Source of the DNA: an uncultured Collinsella sp.
GTDB lineage: Bacteria > Actinomycetota > Coriobacteriia > Coriobacteriales > Coriobacteriaceae
Direction of reading: 5' to 3'
Assembly (NCBI GenBank): GCA_900541195.1
Contig: UQIY01000012.1
Location: 1 to 46,267 of the forward strand
Length of the DNA: 46,267 nt
In this document: one piece after another, positions 15,876 through 27,793 of the stretch
How the letters are laid out: the number at the start of each line of letters is the position of its first letter
How positions within the stretch are numbered: position 1 is the first letter of the stretch
Made by a program: the position numbers and the translations under genes
The notes under the pieces: generated by a model
Told to the model about the DNA's origin: nothing
The model's database searches: none
Seen by the model: only the letters and a program-made list of their open reading frames with translations

Positions 15876-17234
15876 TTATTCCGATACAGTAGCTTCTCGT
15901 TGATTTTTCTCCTGCGAAGATGAGTGGCGGGAAATAAGGTCAAAAGCCATCTCGTAGCACATTTTTCTATATTCACATGATGCAGGGTGTAGACTCTTGG
16001 GCAAGTAGCCGTGCTCGTCTGCAGCCTCCCAGCTACAGCCCCCACCACAGAAAGACCGAGCCCAACAGTCCGTACAGTCAATTCTTTTTTCGACACCCTG
16101 ACTCCAGTTTTCAATATACCTAGTTTCGTCAATTCCGGTGACGATGTTGCCCATTTTGAATCGCATCATCCCGACAAACCTGTGACAGGGGTATACGTCC
16201 CCTTCGGGAGTCACGGAAATAAAACGCCTGCCAGCCCCGCATCCGACAAAGGCGATCCTGTTGCTCATAATCAAATCAACTGCAGTTTTCAATGTTCTAA
16301 ACAAGGGCTTTTCCCCTTGATCAATCTGTTTGAGATATTGATCCGCCAAATCTATTAGGCCCGCCCTGATTTTGTTTAATGAGTGTTCGTCGAGTTTGAT
16401 ATTCTCATCGAATGAGCTCACGGGCGAGAAGTAAATCCTTCTGAAGCCCATCTCTTTAAACTGAAGATAGTCTTCAACAAGGTTACAGTTATTATTTGTT
16501 AAGGTCGCTCTTGCGCCGAAGGGGAACGACTCGGAAAAACGACGAACGTTTTTGTCGATATCGGAGAAAGAGCCGCCTCCCGTCTTATACGGGCGCGATG
16601 CATCGTGCTTGCATCCTGTACCATCGAGACTAATCAGAACAGAAAACCCGTGCTCCTTGAAAGAATTCACAGCAGTGTCATTCAAAAGCGTTCCGTTGGT
16701 CGTAATAGAATAGGTAAAGTTTCTATTGGGGTATATTCTTTTTGAATAGTCGACCGTTTTCCATATCAGCGGCTCGTTAATCATGGGTTCCCCACCAAAA
16801 AAGACGATCGCAAGCGTTTCGTTTTCCGATGAACTTGCGACGAGGTAGTCGACCGCCTTGAAGGCTATCTCGTCTGTCATCAGCAGAGGAGACGTTCCAT
16901 AATCTCCTTTACCGGCAAAACAGTAACTACAACCAAGGTTGCATGCATGTGAAACGTGGAGTTCGATGGATCTAAGTTTTCGAGGCGTGTCTTTTGTTAA
17001 GAAAGTCCGCTCAGACAATCGTTGATACTCATCAATGTCGTCTTCAAGTTCTGCTATGGTCGTTTGGTCGTAGCCTTTCGCAGCAAGTGACTTTGTTAGC
17101 AACTTCGAGTTGACCGTTCTTCCCGATGCTTCAAATATGCGAAGCGCATCTTCTGATGCTTGGTCAACCTGAAAGCAATTGCGAGTGACCTCATCGAAGC
17201 AGTAACGACGATCACTTACTGAGAAAAAATGCAT
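15876..17234 (-). CDS. Radical SAM/SPASM peptide maturase (ranthipeptide type)
   Basis: The 452-residue enzyme has an N-terminal region (1-85) resembling the peptide-binding part of RiPP maturases, a radical SAM domain with the CxxxCxxC cluster motif CNLGCSYC (Cys98, 102, 105) followed by FAGKGDYG, the GGEP motif (147-150), and a C-terminal SPASM domain with cysteines at 332, 350, 387, 390, 396, 400 and 420 for auxiliary iron-sulfur clusters. The sequence style (HACNLGCSYCFAGKG, VFFGGEP) is that of thioether-forming maturases of SCIFF/Cys-rich peptides. The ATG at 17234 is preferred over GTG at 17264 because GAGGAA lies four bases upstream. It is first in the leftward operon, before two homologous cysteine-rich peptides, so it probably joins their cysteine sulfurs to unactivated carbons. 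The gene is AT-rich relative to flanking genes. Confidence 0.93.
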   Translation of the reverse strand: MHFFSVSDRRYCFDEVTRNCFQVDQASEDALRIFEASGRTVNSKLLTKSLAAKGYDQTTIAELEDDIDEYQRLSERTFLTKDTPRKLRSIELHVSHACNLGCSYCFAGKGDYGTSPLLMTDEIAFKAVDYLVASSSENETLAIVFFGGEPMINEPLIWKTVDYSKRIYPNRNFTYSITTNGTLLNDTAVNSFKEHGFSVLISLDGTGCKHDASRPYKTGGGSFSDIDKNVRRFSESFPFGARATLTNNNCNLVEDYLQFKEMGFRRIYFSPVSSFDENIKLDEHSLNKIRAGLIDLADQYLKQIDQGEKPLFRTLKTAVDLIMSNRIAFVGCGAGRRFISVTPEGDVYPCHRFVGMMRFKMGNIVTGIDETRYIENWSQGVEKRIDCTDCWARSFCGGGCSWEAADEHGYLPKSLHPASCEYRKMCYEMAFDLISRHSSSQEKNQREATVSE

Positions 17235-17804
17235 ACGTTCCTCAATTTCATGCTGGACTGGCACTAACCTTGTTTATTGTTGCGCAGCTATAAAAAACCA
17301 CCAGCGGGGATTCGGTGTGCGGCCCAATCGGACTCCCAAAAGGTTCTATTTGAGACTGGCAAGCTTTGTGTTGTTGGCACTTCGACAGCGCTCTTTATTC
17401 CAACATGGAGCCTCGCAGTTTGAGTCGACTTGCCTCTGGAAGGTCCGATCTTAACTTGATTTAGGATGAAAACAGATTACAGGCGCGCTCCTCTAGAAAG
17501 AAAGGAAACCAATCGCCGCCTTTCACCAGGAAAGTTTTTATAGCCCACCTCGAGCAAAATGAAAGATGCGAGAGCGATTGGGGAACAACGCGAATCTCCC
17601 CTTTTGGGTGGGAGCGAGCCTTCAGCCACCGGCGAACGACTCGCCCTGGTCAGAATCTGGAAGTGGTGCCGGGCCGCTTGGGCCTCCCCGGTGACTTCGT
17701 GGGGCTTACCTGCCTGACGTCGAGGAGTACATCCGCAAGATTCGTTCCCTATGCCGTTTGCTCTCACGCCCGCCTTAGTTCCAAGTCGGGCGAGCCGCCG
17801 CGCT
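17235..17804. other. Promoter region of the maturase and island right edge
   Basis: This 570-base region should hold the promoter of the leftward peptide operon, but I could not fix convincing -35/-10 boxes. Plus-strand short frames occur, for example one starting at an ATG near 17560 (MKDARAIGEQRE, 53 codons) and a fragment ending PDVEEYIRKIRS. Neither has a ribosome site, and they look like remnants. The transition back to GC-rich sequence occurs near 17600-17800. Confidence 0.35.
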
Positions 17805-18224
17805 CATGCGACCCGTGGCGGCGACACGTCGACGCCGCGCTCGCTGAGCACATCTTCGGTCGCGGGCGAGCACGAGGTCGCGCCGGCGCATCCGCTGGGA
17901 CTGCTGTGCGTGCAAAACGGCTACGTGGTGAGCGTCCCGCGCTGGATTCAGCCGAGTGAGGAAGGCGTTGAGATCGGCGCGCTGGCAACGGGGGAGGGCG
18001 GCATCACCGACGACGTCTCGGCCCGCCATGCCCATATCTGGTGCGACGAGTCTGGCGCATGGTTTGTCGAGGACCTGTCGTCCACTAACGGCACCGTGGT
18101 GGTAAACGGGGCCACGAGTGTGTGTATTCAAGTAGAGCCCGGCCGCTCCGCCCAGCTCAACCCCGGCGACGAGCTCAAACTCGGCGAATCCACCACCTAC
18201 GCCATCCTGCTCGGCGCCCTCTAG
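17805..18224 (+). pseudogene. Truncated FHA domain gene (right copy)
   Basis: The frame ending at 18224 encodes an FHA domain almost identical in pattern to the C-terminus of the protein encoded at 10551-11489: PRWIQPSEEGVEIGALATG, SARHAHIWC, EDLSSTNGTVVVNG and the same terminal GAL. The first 170 residues of that protein are missing; upstream sequence (17751-17804) is unrelated, so this is a 5'-truncated copy. It lacks three residues before DDVSARH. It may be translated from a GTG or ATG in the unrelated upstream part, but no good ribosome site is visible. Confidence 0.8.
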
Positions 18225-18342
18225 CCGGCAGTTAGGGACGTTCCTTTCCTGCCGGTACTTGGGGACACTCCTTGGCGCGTCAGAGCCAGTCGTCCGGGGA
18301 TGGAGGGACCATTCTGGCCTTTGGCGGTCACCCGAGGTAAAC
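17805..18342 (+). repeat. Island-flanking direct repeat, right copy
   Basis: This is the partner of 11061-11608. Similarity continues past the stop codon through the palindromic GCCGGCA/TGCCGGT unit (18224-18256) and the segment ending near GGTAAAC at 18342, after which the nifJ upstream region begins. The divergence between copies argues against a recent target-site duplication. Confidence 0.85.
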
Positions 18343-18675
18343 CTTTACCGCCCGCCTATATTTGTCGAAATTACACTTAACGGCGGGGTACAATAAACCC
18401 GCATGCGGATTTCCGTTGCGGGCGCTTCCCATCGCCGGGGCGTGCCCGGGAGCATCCGGCATGCGGCCTTTGCGGCGCTCGGTCATGTGCAAGACGGGCG
18501 GTCGGGTCTGTGGGGCGCATCAGCTGCCCCTCGCCTCGGCATGTCTTCTCTCCACGCCACGTACCTGCTGCTGAGCCTGCCTGCCAGATGATTGGAAGCA
18601 ACAGCGTAAATCCCATCACGCCAACATCCCGGCGATCGCCGGGGCCTGTATACCTATATGAGAGGAGAGGGGTAT
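18343..18675 (+). promoter_or_regulatory. Long upstream leader of nifJ
   Basis: About 330 bases separate the repeat from nifJ. A -10-like TACAAT lies at about 18390 (in GGGGTACAATAAACCC) without a strong -35. If used, the transcript would have a GC-rich leader of nearly 280 bases with several potential stems. Open frames here lack ribosome sites. No known riboswitch motif was recognised. Confidence 0.35.
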
Positions 18676-22215
<3,540 letters not shown>

Positions 22216-22267
22216 GTCTCCCACCGCAGGATCTGAGGGCTGACCTTCGCGGACGTCCTCGGACATG

Positions 22268-22310
22268 AAAGAACCCCCGCTGCGCACTACGTGCGGCGGG
22301 GGTTCTTTTG
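22268..22310 (+). terminator. Strong Rho-independent terminator of nifJ
   Basis: Arms AAAGAACCCCCGC (22268-22280) and GCGGGGGTTCTTTT (22296-22309) form a long GC-rich stem extended inside by CGCAC/GTGCG, followed by T residues. It lies about 50 bases after the nifJ stop. Confidence 0.9.
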
Positions 22311-22392
22311 TCCCGGTCGCTGTTTCGCGGCTTTGCCGCGAAAGGCGCGTTACTTTGGGCGTGGAAGGGACTGAATCGCGGATTCAGATGGC

Positions 22393-23754
22393 CTAGAGAG
22401 ATATGGGCGAAAACGAGAAATCGTTGTCGGGGTCGTCCTTTTCCATAAACTCATCGAGACAGAATGTCATATAAATTGGGACGTACAGGACCTTGCCCTC
22501 TTTGCTAAGGTTCTCGCGGCTTAACACAACGGCCTCGGGAATTTTGTACTCGCCCACACTCATTAGACGGTCGAGGGCCGCATGCGCTCGAACCTTCTTG
22601 CCCGATTTGACCTCGATAGGGACAACATGCCCGCTGGTGCCCTCGACCACAAAGTCAACTTCGCCGACTTCGCGTGTCTGGTAGTACCACGCATCCGCCC
22701 CAAGGGCAACAAGCTCCTGCGCGACCACGTTCTCGTAGAGGCCGCCGAGGTTGGGGGTTTTCATATCAAGATAGACGGCGCGTGCCGTGCTGCCGGGATA
22801 TCGCGATGCGAGCATTCCTGTATCAGACTCGTATAGTTTAAAAGCTGTCGCTTTCTCCGTCCTCTTGAGAGGACTCCGTGCCTCCGTCACCTGGGGAACC
22901 ATCAGTCCAACGCCCGCGTTCACCAGCCATAGGAAATCCCGCTCGTATTTTTGAAGACGAGCCCCCTCTCCCAGAGACGAAACAACAAAGCGATGAGACT
23001 CCGCCTCAAGTTGAACCGGAATTTGCTCGAAAATCGAGCGAACGTTAAACGCTCGAGTCGATGCATATTTAGAGATATCACTTTTGTACTGATCGACTAG
23101 CTGAATTTGAAGCTCACGCGTTCTCACGAGCGAATAACCCGAATCGATATAGTTCTGAACGACCTCCGGCATGCCGCCGCAAACGATATAGGCTCTAAAG
23201 TTCTTGAGCATCGCCTCATGAATATAGTTTTCGACGGGTCGCCTTTCGACAAGGCAGCTGCGAATTCCTGCAAGCACATTCTCGCTGACGCTGTTTGCCC
23301 AACAAAACTCTTCAAAATCCATCGGCCGCATAACAATGTGCTCGACATACCCTACCGGAAAAGAAGAGATTCCCTTAAACTCGGTCCCAAGCATAGACCC
23401 CGAGAAGACATAGCTAAAGCGCCCGTCCTCGACCAATGCCTTCATAAGCGTGACAATCTGCGGATACTCCTGAATCTCATCGACAAAGATAAGGGTATCT
23501 CCCTCAACAAGCGGTGCGTCTGCAAGAAGGGCCACACGGTTGATAAAGTCAATGGCGTTCTTGGCGCCAGCAAGTACATCCTTTGCCTCGGTATCGAGCA
23601 GCAAATTGACCTCATAATACGATGCGTAGTTGTCTGTTCCAAACGTGCGAATCGCATAGCTCTTGCCAATCTGACGTGCGCCAGTAACAAGCAAGGCCTT
23701 ATTAGAGTTATTCTTCCAGCTCAAAAGCCTGTCAGTGACCTTACGACGTAGCAT
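22393..23754 (-). CDS. AAA_14/DUF4143 family ATPase
   Basis: The 453-residue protein starts MLRRKVTDRLLSW. It has Walker A GARQIGKS (about 26-33), Walker B TLIFVDEIQEYP, and the C-terminal DUF4143 fold with GGLYENVVAQELVALG and the nuclease-like EVDFVVEG...VPIEVKSGKK. This PD-(D/E)xK-like arrangement (D, E-x-K) is usual in the family. These proteins are very abundant in gut anaerobes and their cellular role is not established. The ATG at 23754 is chosen as homology starts there; the open frame extends to 23910 through tandem repeats. The ribosome site is weak (GGGG five bases before). Somewhat lower GC than its neighbours, flanked by non-coding DNA: a likely mobile single gene. Confidence 0.88.
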   Translation of the reverse strand: MLRRKVTDRLLSWKNNSNKALLVTGARQIGKSYAIRTFGTDNYASYYEVNLLLDTEAKDVLAGAKNAIDFINRVALLADAPLVEGDTLIFVDEIQEYPQIVTLMKALVEDGRFSYVFSGSMLGTEFKGISSFPVGYVEHIVMRPMDFEEFCWANSVSENVLAGIRSCLVERRPVENYIHEAMLKNFRAYIVCGGMPEVVQNYIDSGYSLVRTRELQIQLVDQYKSDISKYASTRAFNVRSIFEQIPVQLEAESHRFVVSSLGEGARLQKYERDFLWLVNAGVGLMVPQVTEARSPLKRTEKATAFKLYESDTGMLASRYPGSTARAVYLDMKTPNLGGLYENVVAQELVALGADAWYYQTREVGEVDFVVEGTSGHVVPIEVKSGKKVRAHAALDRLMSVGEYKIPEAVVLSRENLSKEGKVLYVPIYMTFCLDEFMEKDDPDNDFSFSPISL

Positions 23755-23768
23755 CAAAACCCCAAATG

Positions 23769-23861
23769 ACAAAAACTGGCAAATAGATTTGCCCCTAATC
23801 ATACAAAAATTGGCAGATAGATTTGCCAAAATCATACAAAAATTTGCAGATAGCAAAGCTT
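23769..23861 (-). repeat. Three tandem 33-base repeats with internal dyads upstream of ATPase gene
   Basis: Units begin at 23769 (34 bases), 23803 (33 bases) and 23836 (partial). Each carries a core of the type ACAAAAAnTGGCA/G-ATAGATTTGCC. Unit 1 includes the perfect dyad GGCAAAT-AG-ATTTGCC and unit 2 a near-perfect version. They lie directly upstream of the ATPase start, suitable for an operator or promoter array. Confidence 0.75.
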
Positions 23862-24443
23862 GCTTCGGTCTCAAAGCCGCCGAACCGGCACGGTACTTTA
23901 CGAAAGGCATGCGGCACTGTTGCTGAGGGTGGCCAAGTCGGCAGTGTCGCCGTTGACGTTCTCGGTTGCCTAGGCGCGCAGGAGCGAAAGGGCGTCAGCG
24001 GCGTTCAAGCAGTACCCGACGGTAAGGTTCCATACTGCGAACTCACAGTCGTTTGCCGCAGGGTGAGACGCGATTGATTATTCCCTAAGTTGGATGAAAA
24101 GCCCCATGTTTTTGCAGGGGTGCATACTCGACATGTAAATGCATAGAATCTCGTATAGTGCGAGTAAGATTTTGTGCTATCTGTTTTGTGTTTAGCAAAG
24201 ATATAGTTTGCATAATCCAGCCTAATCCTCGCTCCATTTAAATAAAGTCGCACGTAAATGGTGTAAATATATCTAAGCTGGGGTTCTGTACGCTGAGCGG
24301 ATAAAAACGACCGTTCACCGCTCAACTATTTTCAAAATGAATAAAATGAGCGATAAAGAGAATATAAACCTTAATAAACTCGCGTATTGCACGGACGCGG
24401 GTTATTAATGGGTTGTAGGCCTTTTACAGAAAGGAATCCAGCA
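23862..24443. other. AT-rich upstream region of carbamate kinase
   Basis: No convincing gene is seen. A plus-strand frame ending at 24077 reads like a protein fragment (EGGQVGSVAVDVLGCLGAQ) but has no start signal. From 24100 to 24430 the sequence is strikingly AT-rich, with several TATAAT-like words (for example GAATATAAACC near 24360), consistent with a strong, possibly regulated promoter for arcC. Confidence 0.4.
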
Positions 24444-25406
24444 ATGTCTAAGCCTCTTGGCAAGCCCGATCGTATTGTCGTCGCCCTTGGCGGCAACGCC
24501 CTCGGCAACAACCCCGTTGAGCAGATCGAGGCCGTGAGCAACACCGCTCACGCTCTTCTCGGCCTGATCGAGCAGGGCAACGAGATCATCATCACCCACG
24601 GCAACGGCCCGCAGGTCGGTATGATCCAGAACGCCTTCGCCGCCGCCCATGACGCCATCGGCACTCCCGAGATGCCGCTGCCCGAGTGCGGCGCCATGTC
24701 CCAGGGCTACATTGGCTATCACCTGCAGCAGGGCATTGGCCGCGAGATGCACAAGCGCTATAAGCGTTGGCACGCCGCAACCGTCGTCACCCAGATCGAG
24801 TGCGACCCGGACGATCCTGCGTTTAAGAACCCGACCAAGCCGATCGGCCCCTTCTACACCGAGGAGCAGGCCCGCGAGTTCATGGCCGAGGATCCTTCCA
24901 AGGTCTTCGTCGAGGATTCCGGTCGCGGCTGGCGTCGCGTCGTCGCTTCCCCCGATCCCAAGAAGATCGTCGAGGCTGACTCCATCCTCAACCTGCTCGA
25001 TAACGAGTTCATCGTCATCGCCTGCGGTGGCGGCGGCATCCCCGTCGTCCGCGACTACGAGAACAAGGGCTGCTACAAGGGTGTTCCCGCCGTCATCGAC
25101 AAGGACCTAGGCGGCGAGCTGCTGGCCGAGGACTGCGACGCCGACGTTCTGTTCTTGCTGACCGCCGTCGAGCACGTCGCCATCAACTTCGGCAAGCCCG
25201 ACCAGAAGGAGCTCGAGGACCTCACCGCCGACGAGGCCGAGCGCCTGGCCGACGAGGGCCAGTTCGGCAAGGGTTCCATGGAGCCCAAGGTCCGCGCTGC
25301 CATCAAGTTCGCTCGTTCCCGCAAGGGCCGCACCTGCATCATCGGCGCTCTGGACAAGGCTGCCGAGACCATGGCCGGCCTCTCCGGCACCCGCATCCAC
25401 GAGTAG
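24444..25406 (+). CDS. arcC: Carbamate kinase
   Basis: The 320-residue enzyme makes ATP and carbamate from carbamoyl phosphate and ADP, the last step of arginine deiminase or agmatine fermentation. Family features: VVALGGNAL at the N-terminus, ITHGNGPQVGMIQ, the ECGAMSQGYIGYHLQQ segment, VVASPDPKKIVE, IACGGGGIPVV and AVIDKDLGGELLA near the nucleotide site. The ATG at 24444 has AAAGGA ten bases upstream; a longer frame from 24387 is not supported. No arginine deiminase or ornithine carbamoyltransferase gene is adjacent in the window, so its partner genes lie elsewhere. Strong codon bias suggests high expression. Confidence 0.95.
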   Translation: MSKPLGKPDRIVVALGGNALGNNPVEQIEAVSNTAHALLGLIEQGNEIIITHGNGPQVGMIQNAFAAAHDAIGTPEMPLPECGAMSQGYIGYHLQQGIGREMHKRYKRWHAATVVTQIECDPDDPAFKNPTKPIGPFYTEEQAREFMAEDPSKVFVEDSGRGWRRVVASPDPKKIVEADSILNLLDNEFIVIACGGGGIPVVRDYENKGCYKGVPAVIDKDLGGELLAEDCDADVLFLLTAVEHVAINFGKPDQKELEDLTADEAERLADEGQFGKGSMEPKVRAAIKFARSRKGRTCIIGALDKAAETMAGLSGTRIHE

Positions 25407-25472
25407 TCTCTACTCTGTTGCCTCTCTCGTGGGCGCCAGACAAGACGCCCACAAACTAGCCTCTCTTCATGA

Positions 25473-25506
25473 GCTCCGCAGTCCGCTCCGGCTGCGGGGC
25501 TTTTGC
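25473..25506 (+). terminator. Rho-independent terminator of arcC
   Basis: GCTCCGCAG (25473-25481) pairs with CTGCGGGGC (25492-25500) with one wobble and is followed by TTTTGC. A smaller stem GTGGGCG/CGCCCAC (25429-25435 with 25446-25452) lies just before it. Confidence 0.8.
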
Positions 25507-25640
25507 TATTTACCTAGTCCCCGATGGGTGAGTAGTCATTGGGGACGTTCTTAAACGACTAGTCAAACAAGAACGTCCTCAATGACTACTAATTTAAATC
25601 TGTCCCCAATGACTGCGGAAAGCGCATCTCACACCGACGC
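25507..25640 (+). repeat. Dispersed palindromic intergenic repeat, copy A
   Basis: Beginning with TATTTACCTAGTCCCCGATG, this block is shared with 31328-31430. It contains a 21-bp stem (25532-25552 with 25569-25589, one mismatch) whose 16-base loop itself contains GACTAGTC. It ends with CTGTCCCCAATGACTGCGG and GCGGAAAGCGCATC, words that recur at 31400-31515 and 32940-33020. It looks like a REP/BIME-type element. Confidence 0.75.
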
Positions 25641-25778
25641 ATTGCTTTCGGGCCCTCTCCCCAGACTCTCCATAGCTCAGCTGGACTCCCCGCAACCTGT
25701 TCCGAGTTGGCGGAACGAGCGCGACGTGGAGTGTCATTCTTTACCGCGTTAGACTAGACGCAGGGAAAGGAGGAGGAC

Positions 25779-27674
25779 ATGGATGCTCGCGTCAAGCAGC
25801 TTGTAAATATGATCGAGGACGCTCAGCCTGTCGCTGTCGCGGTACTTGCCAAGCGTCTCGAGGTAAGCGAGCGCGCCGTGAGAAACTATATCCATCGCGC
25901 AAACGACAGCCTTGCAGGGGTTGCACGCATCCTTGGCAGCAAGGGGCAGTATCGTATCGATGTTGCACGTGCAGATGAGCTTGCTCGCTTGCTAGACGGT
26001 GCGGCTCTGGCCCATCCGGGCATTCCTGATACGCGCGATGGCCGTGTGTCCTTCCTTCTTAACGACCTCCTCATGCGGTCCCAGTGGGTGACGATTGAGG
26101 AGTATGCGGATTTACTCTACGTTTCGGCGCGAACTCTGTCCAATGACATGCGTCTGGTAGAGCAGAAACTCGCCCAATTTGACTTAACGCTCGAAAAGCG
26201 CTCACGCTACGGAATCCGCGTTGCGGGCGGGGAGTCGCAGCGGCGCCTGTGCCTGGCCTCGCTGGTGAGGCCCGTGTTGCCCGACACCGACGATGCAAAG
26301 CTCGCCGAGCGCCTGCGGGCCATCGCCGCATGTGTGGACGATGCTCTGACGGCCTCGCCCGTCACGGTGAGCTCGCTGGCATCCCGCAATCTCATCATGC
26401 ATCTTTACATTGCTCTTGGCCGCATCGAGCAGGGCTGCTATGTCCCAGCTGCAGAATCGGACGTTCAAAAACTGGAGGGAACGCGCGAATACGCCGCGGC
26501 TTTCCAGATTGCCGCAAACATCAAGGATGCCCTGGGCGTGAGCATGCCCCGAGAAGAGGTTGCCTTTATCGCAATCCATTTGCTCGGCAGGGGCACGGGC
26601 GTGCCCGAGAAGGGCTCTGCCGTTATCTCGGACGAGATGTGGGAGATTGCTTCCGAGATGGTACGTGCGGTCAACGATGAGTTTAGGTTTGACTTTAGCG
26701 GCGATCTTGAACTTCGCATGAACCTTGCTCGGCATATCGGCCCTCTGGGCTATCGCCTTGAATATCACATGCATATGGATAACCCCATGCTGCCCGATAT
26801 CAAGACGAGGTTTCCGTTGGCCTATTCGATGGCAGCTGGCACCTCGCAGGTACTCGAGCGTCATTTTGGCAGCCAGCCCTCTGATGAAGAGCTCGGCTAC
26901 ATCGCCATGGCATTTGCCCTGGCCCTCGAGCAGCAAGCCGACCAGCCGCGTCGCAAGCGCATCCTGATCGTGTGCGCCTCGGGAGCGGGAAGCGCCCGTA
27001 TGCTCGAGCACCAGTACCGCAAGCAGTTTGGCATGTATATCGATTCGATTGAGACATGCGATGTCGCCCGCGTGGGAACGTTCGATTTTTCGCACATCGA
27101 CTACGTGTTCACAACGGTGCCGCTCAACGTCAAGTTGCCCGTGCCCGTCCGCGAGGCCGATTTCTTCTTGGAGACGAGCGATGTCAACGCTATCCGCAAG
27201 GTGCTGAGCGACGACACTGCGCAATCGGACTCCGTAAGCTCTTTCTTTAGCCGTGCCCTGTTCTTCAACCGCGTTGAGGCGTCGTCGAAGCAGGCCGTTC
27301 TCCGATATCTCTCCGAGCGCGCCGTCGAGAGCGGCCGTGTCGATGCCCAGTTTGCCCAAGAGGTCGCCGAGCGCGAGAGCGCGAGTGCCACCTCGTTTGG
27401 CAATGGGGTAGCCATGCCCCATGGGATGCATCCCTTGAGCGCCGAGGCCTTTGTTACCGTGGGCCTGCTCGAACATCCCATTCTTTGGGACGAATACGGC
27501 CATGAGGTCGATATCGTCTTTATGGTGTCGTTTGCCCGGTCGGGCGGCGATGAGGCGCGGATCTTGAGCTCACTGCTCGCCGAGATCTTTATGGACCGCC
27601 AGGGGGTCGAGCGCCTACGCGAGCGCCGGTCCTGGCATGAGCTGATGGCGCTTGTGCAAGCGCATACGGCTTAA
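25779..27674 (+). CDS. PRD-type PTS transcriptional regulator (LicR/MtlR-like)
   Basis: The 631-residue protein has two N-terminal helix-turn-helix segments (about 1-60 and 90-150), PRD1 with His208 and His267, PRD2 with His319, an EIIB-like domain with Cys399 in IVCASGAGSARM, and an EIIA-like domain with His548 in VAMPHG. Such regulators activate or silence a sugar operon according to phosphorylation by HPr and EIIB. In PRD2 the second conserved histidine is replaced: the segment reads ELGYIAMAFALALE, with Ala378 at the usual His position. AAAGGAGGAGG precedes the ATG. The PTS genes follow 119 bases downstream in the same direction, so it almost certainly controls them. Confidence 0.92.
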   Translation: MDARVKQLVNMIEDAQPVAVAVLAKRLEVSERAVRNYIHRANDSLAGVARILGSKGQYRIDVARADELARLLDGAALAHPGIPDTRDGRVSFLLNDLLMRSQWVTIEEYADLLYVSARTLSNDMRLVEQKLAQFDLTLEKRSRYGIRVAGGESQRRLCLASLVRPVLPDTDDAKLAERLRAIAACVDDALTASPVTVSSLASRNLIMHLYIALGRIEQGCYVPAAESDVQKLEGTREYAAAFQIAANIKDALGVSMPREEVAFIAIHLLGRGTGVPEKGSAVISDEMWEIASEMVRAVNDEFRFDFSGDLELRMNLARHIGPLGYRLEYHMHMDNPMLPDIKTRFPLAYSMAAGTSQVLERHFGSQPSDEELGYIAMAFALALEQQADQPRRKRILIVCASGAGSARMLEHQYRKQFGMYIDSIETCDVARVGTFDFSHIDYVFTTVPLNVKLPVPVREADFFLETSDVNAIRKVLSDDTAQSDSVSSFFSRALFFNRVEASSKQAVLRYLSERAVESGRVDAQFAQEVAERESASATSFGNGVAMPHGMHPLSAEAFVTVGLLEHPILWDEYGHEVDIVFMVSFARSGGDEARILSSLLAEIFMDRQGVERLRERRSWHELMALVQAHTA

Positions 27675-27793
27675 GACTTCTTTTGTCGATAACCCTGTCT
27701 GTCTACCTGCAATAAACCTCGAGGATTGCGGGCGGGAGATAGGCGTTTCGAATATTCAAGTACAAACCAAACATCACGGGAGAGGAGACCGTT

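Noticed and set aside
17751..18224. Short FHA frame as an intact independent gene
   Set aside because: Homology begins only at about 17805; the upstream codons are unrelated and lack a ribosome site, so it is better read as a truncated copy.
23755..23910. Upstream extension of the AAA/DUF4143 protein through the tandem repeats
   Set aside because: The repeat-encoded LSANFCMI-type sequence is not part of the family, and the conserved protein starts at MLRRKV.
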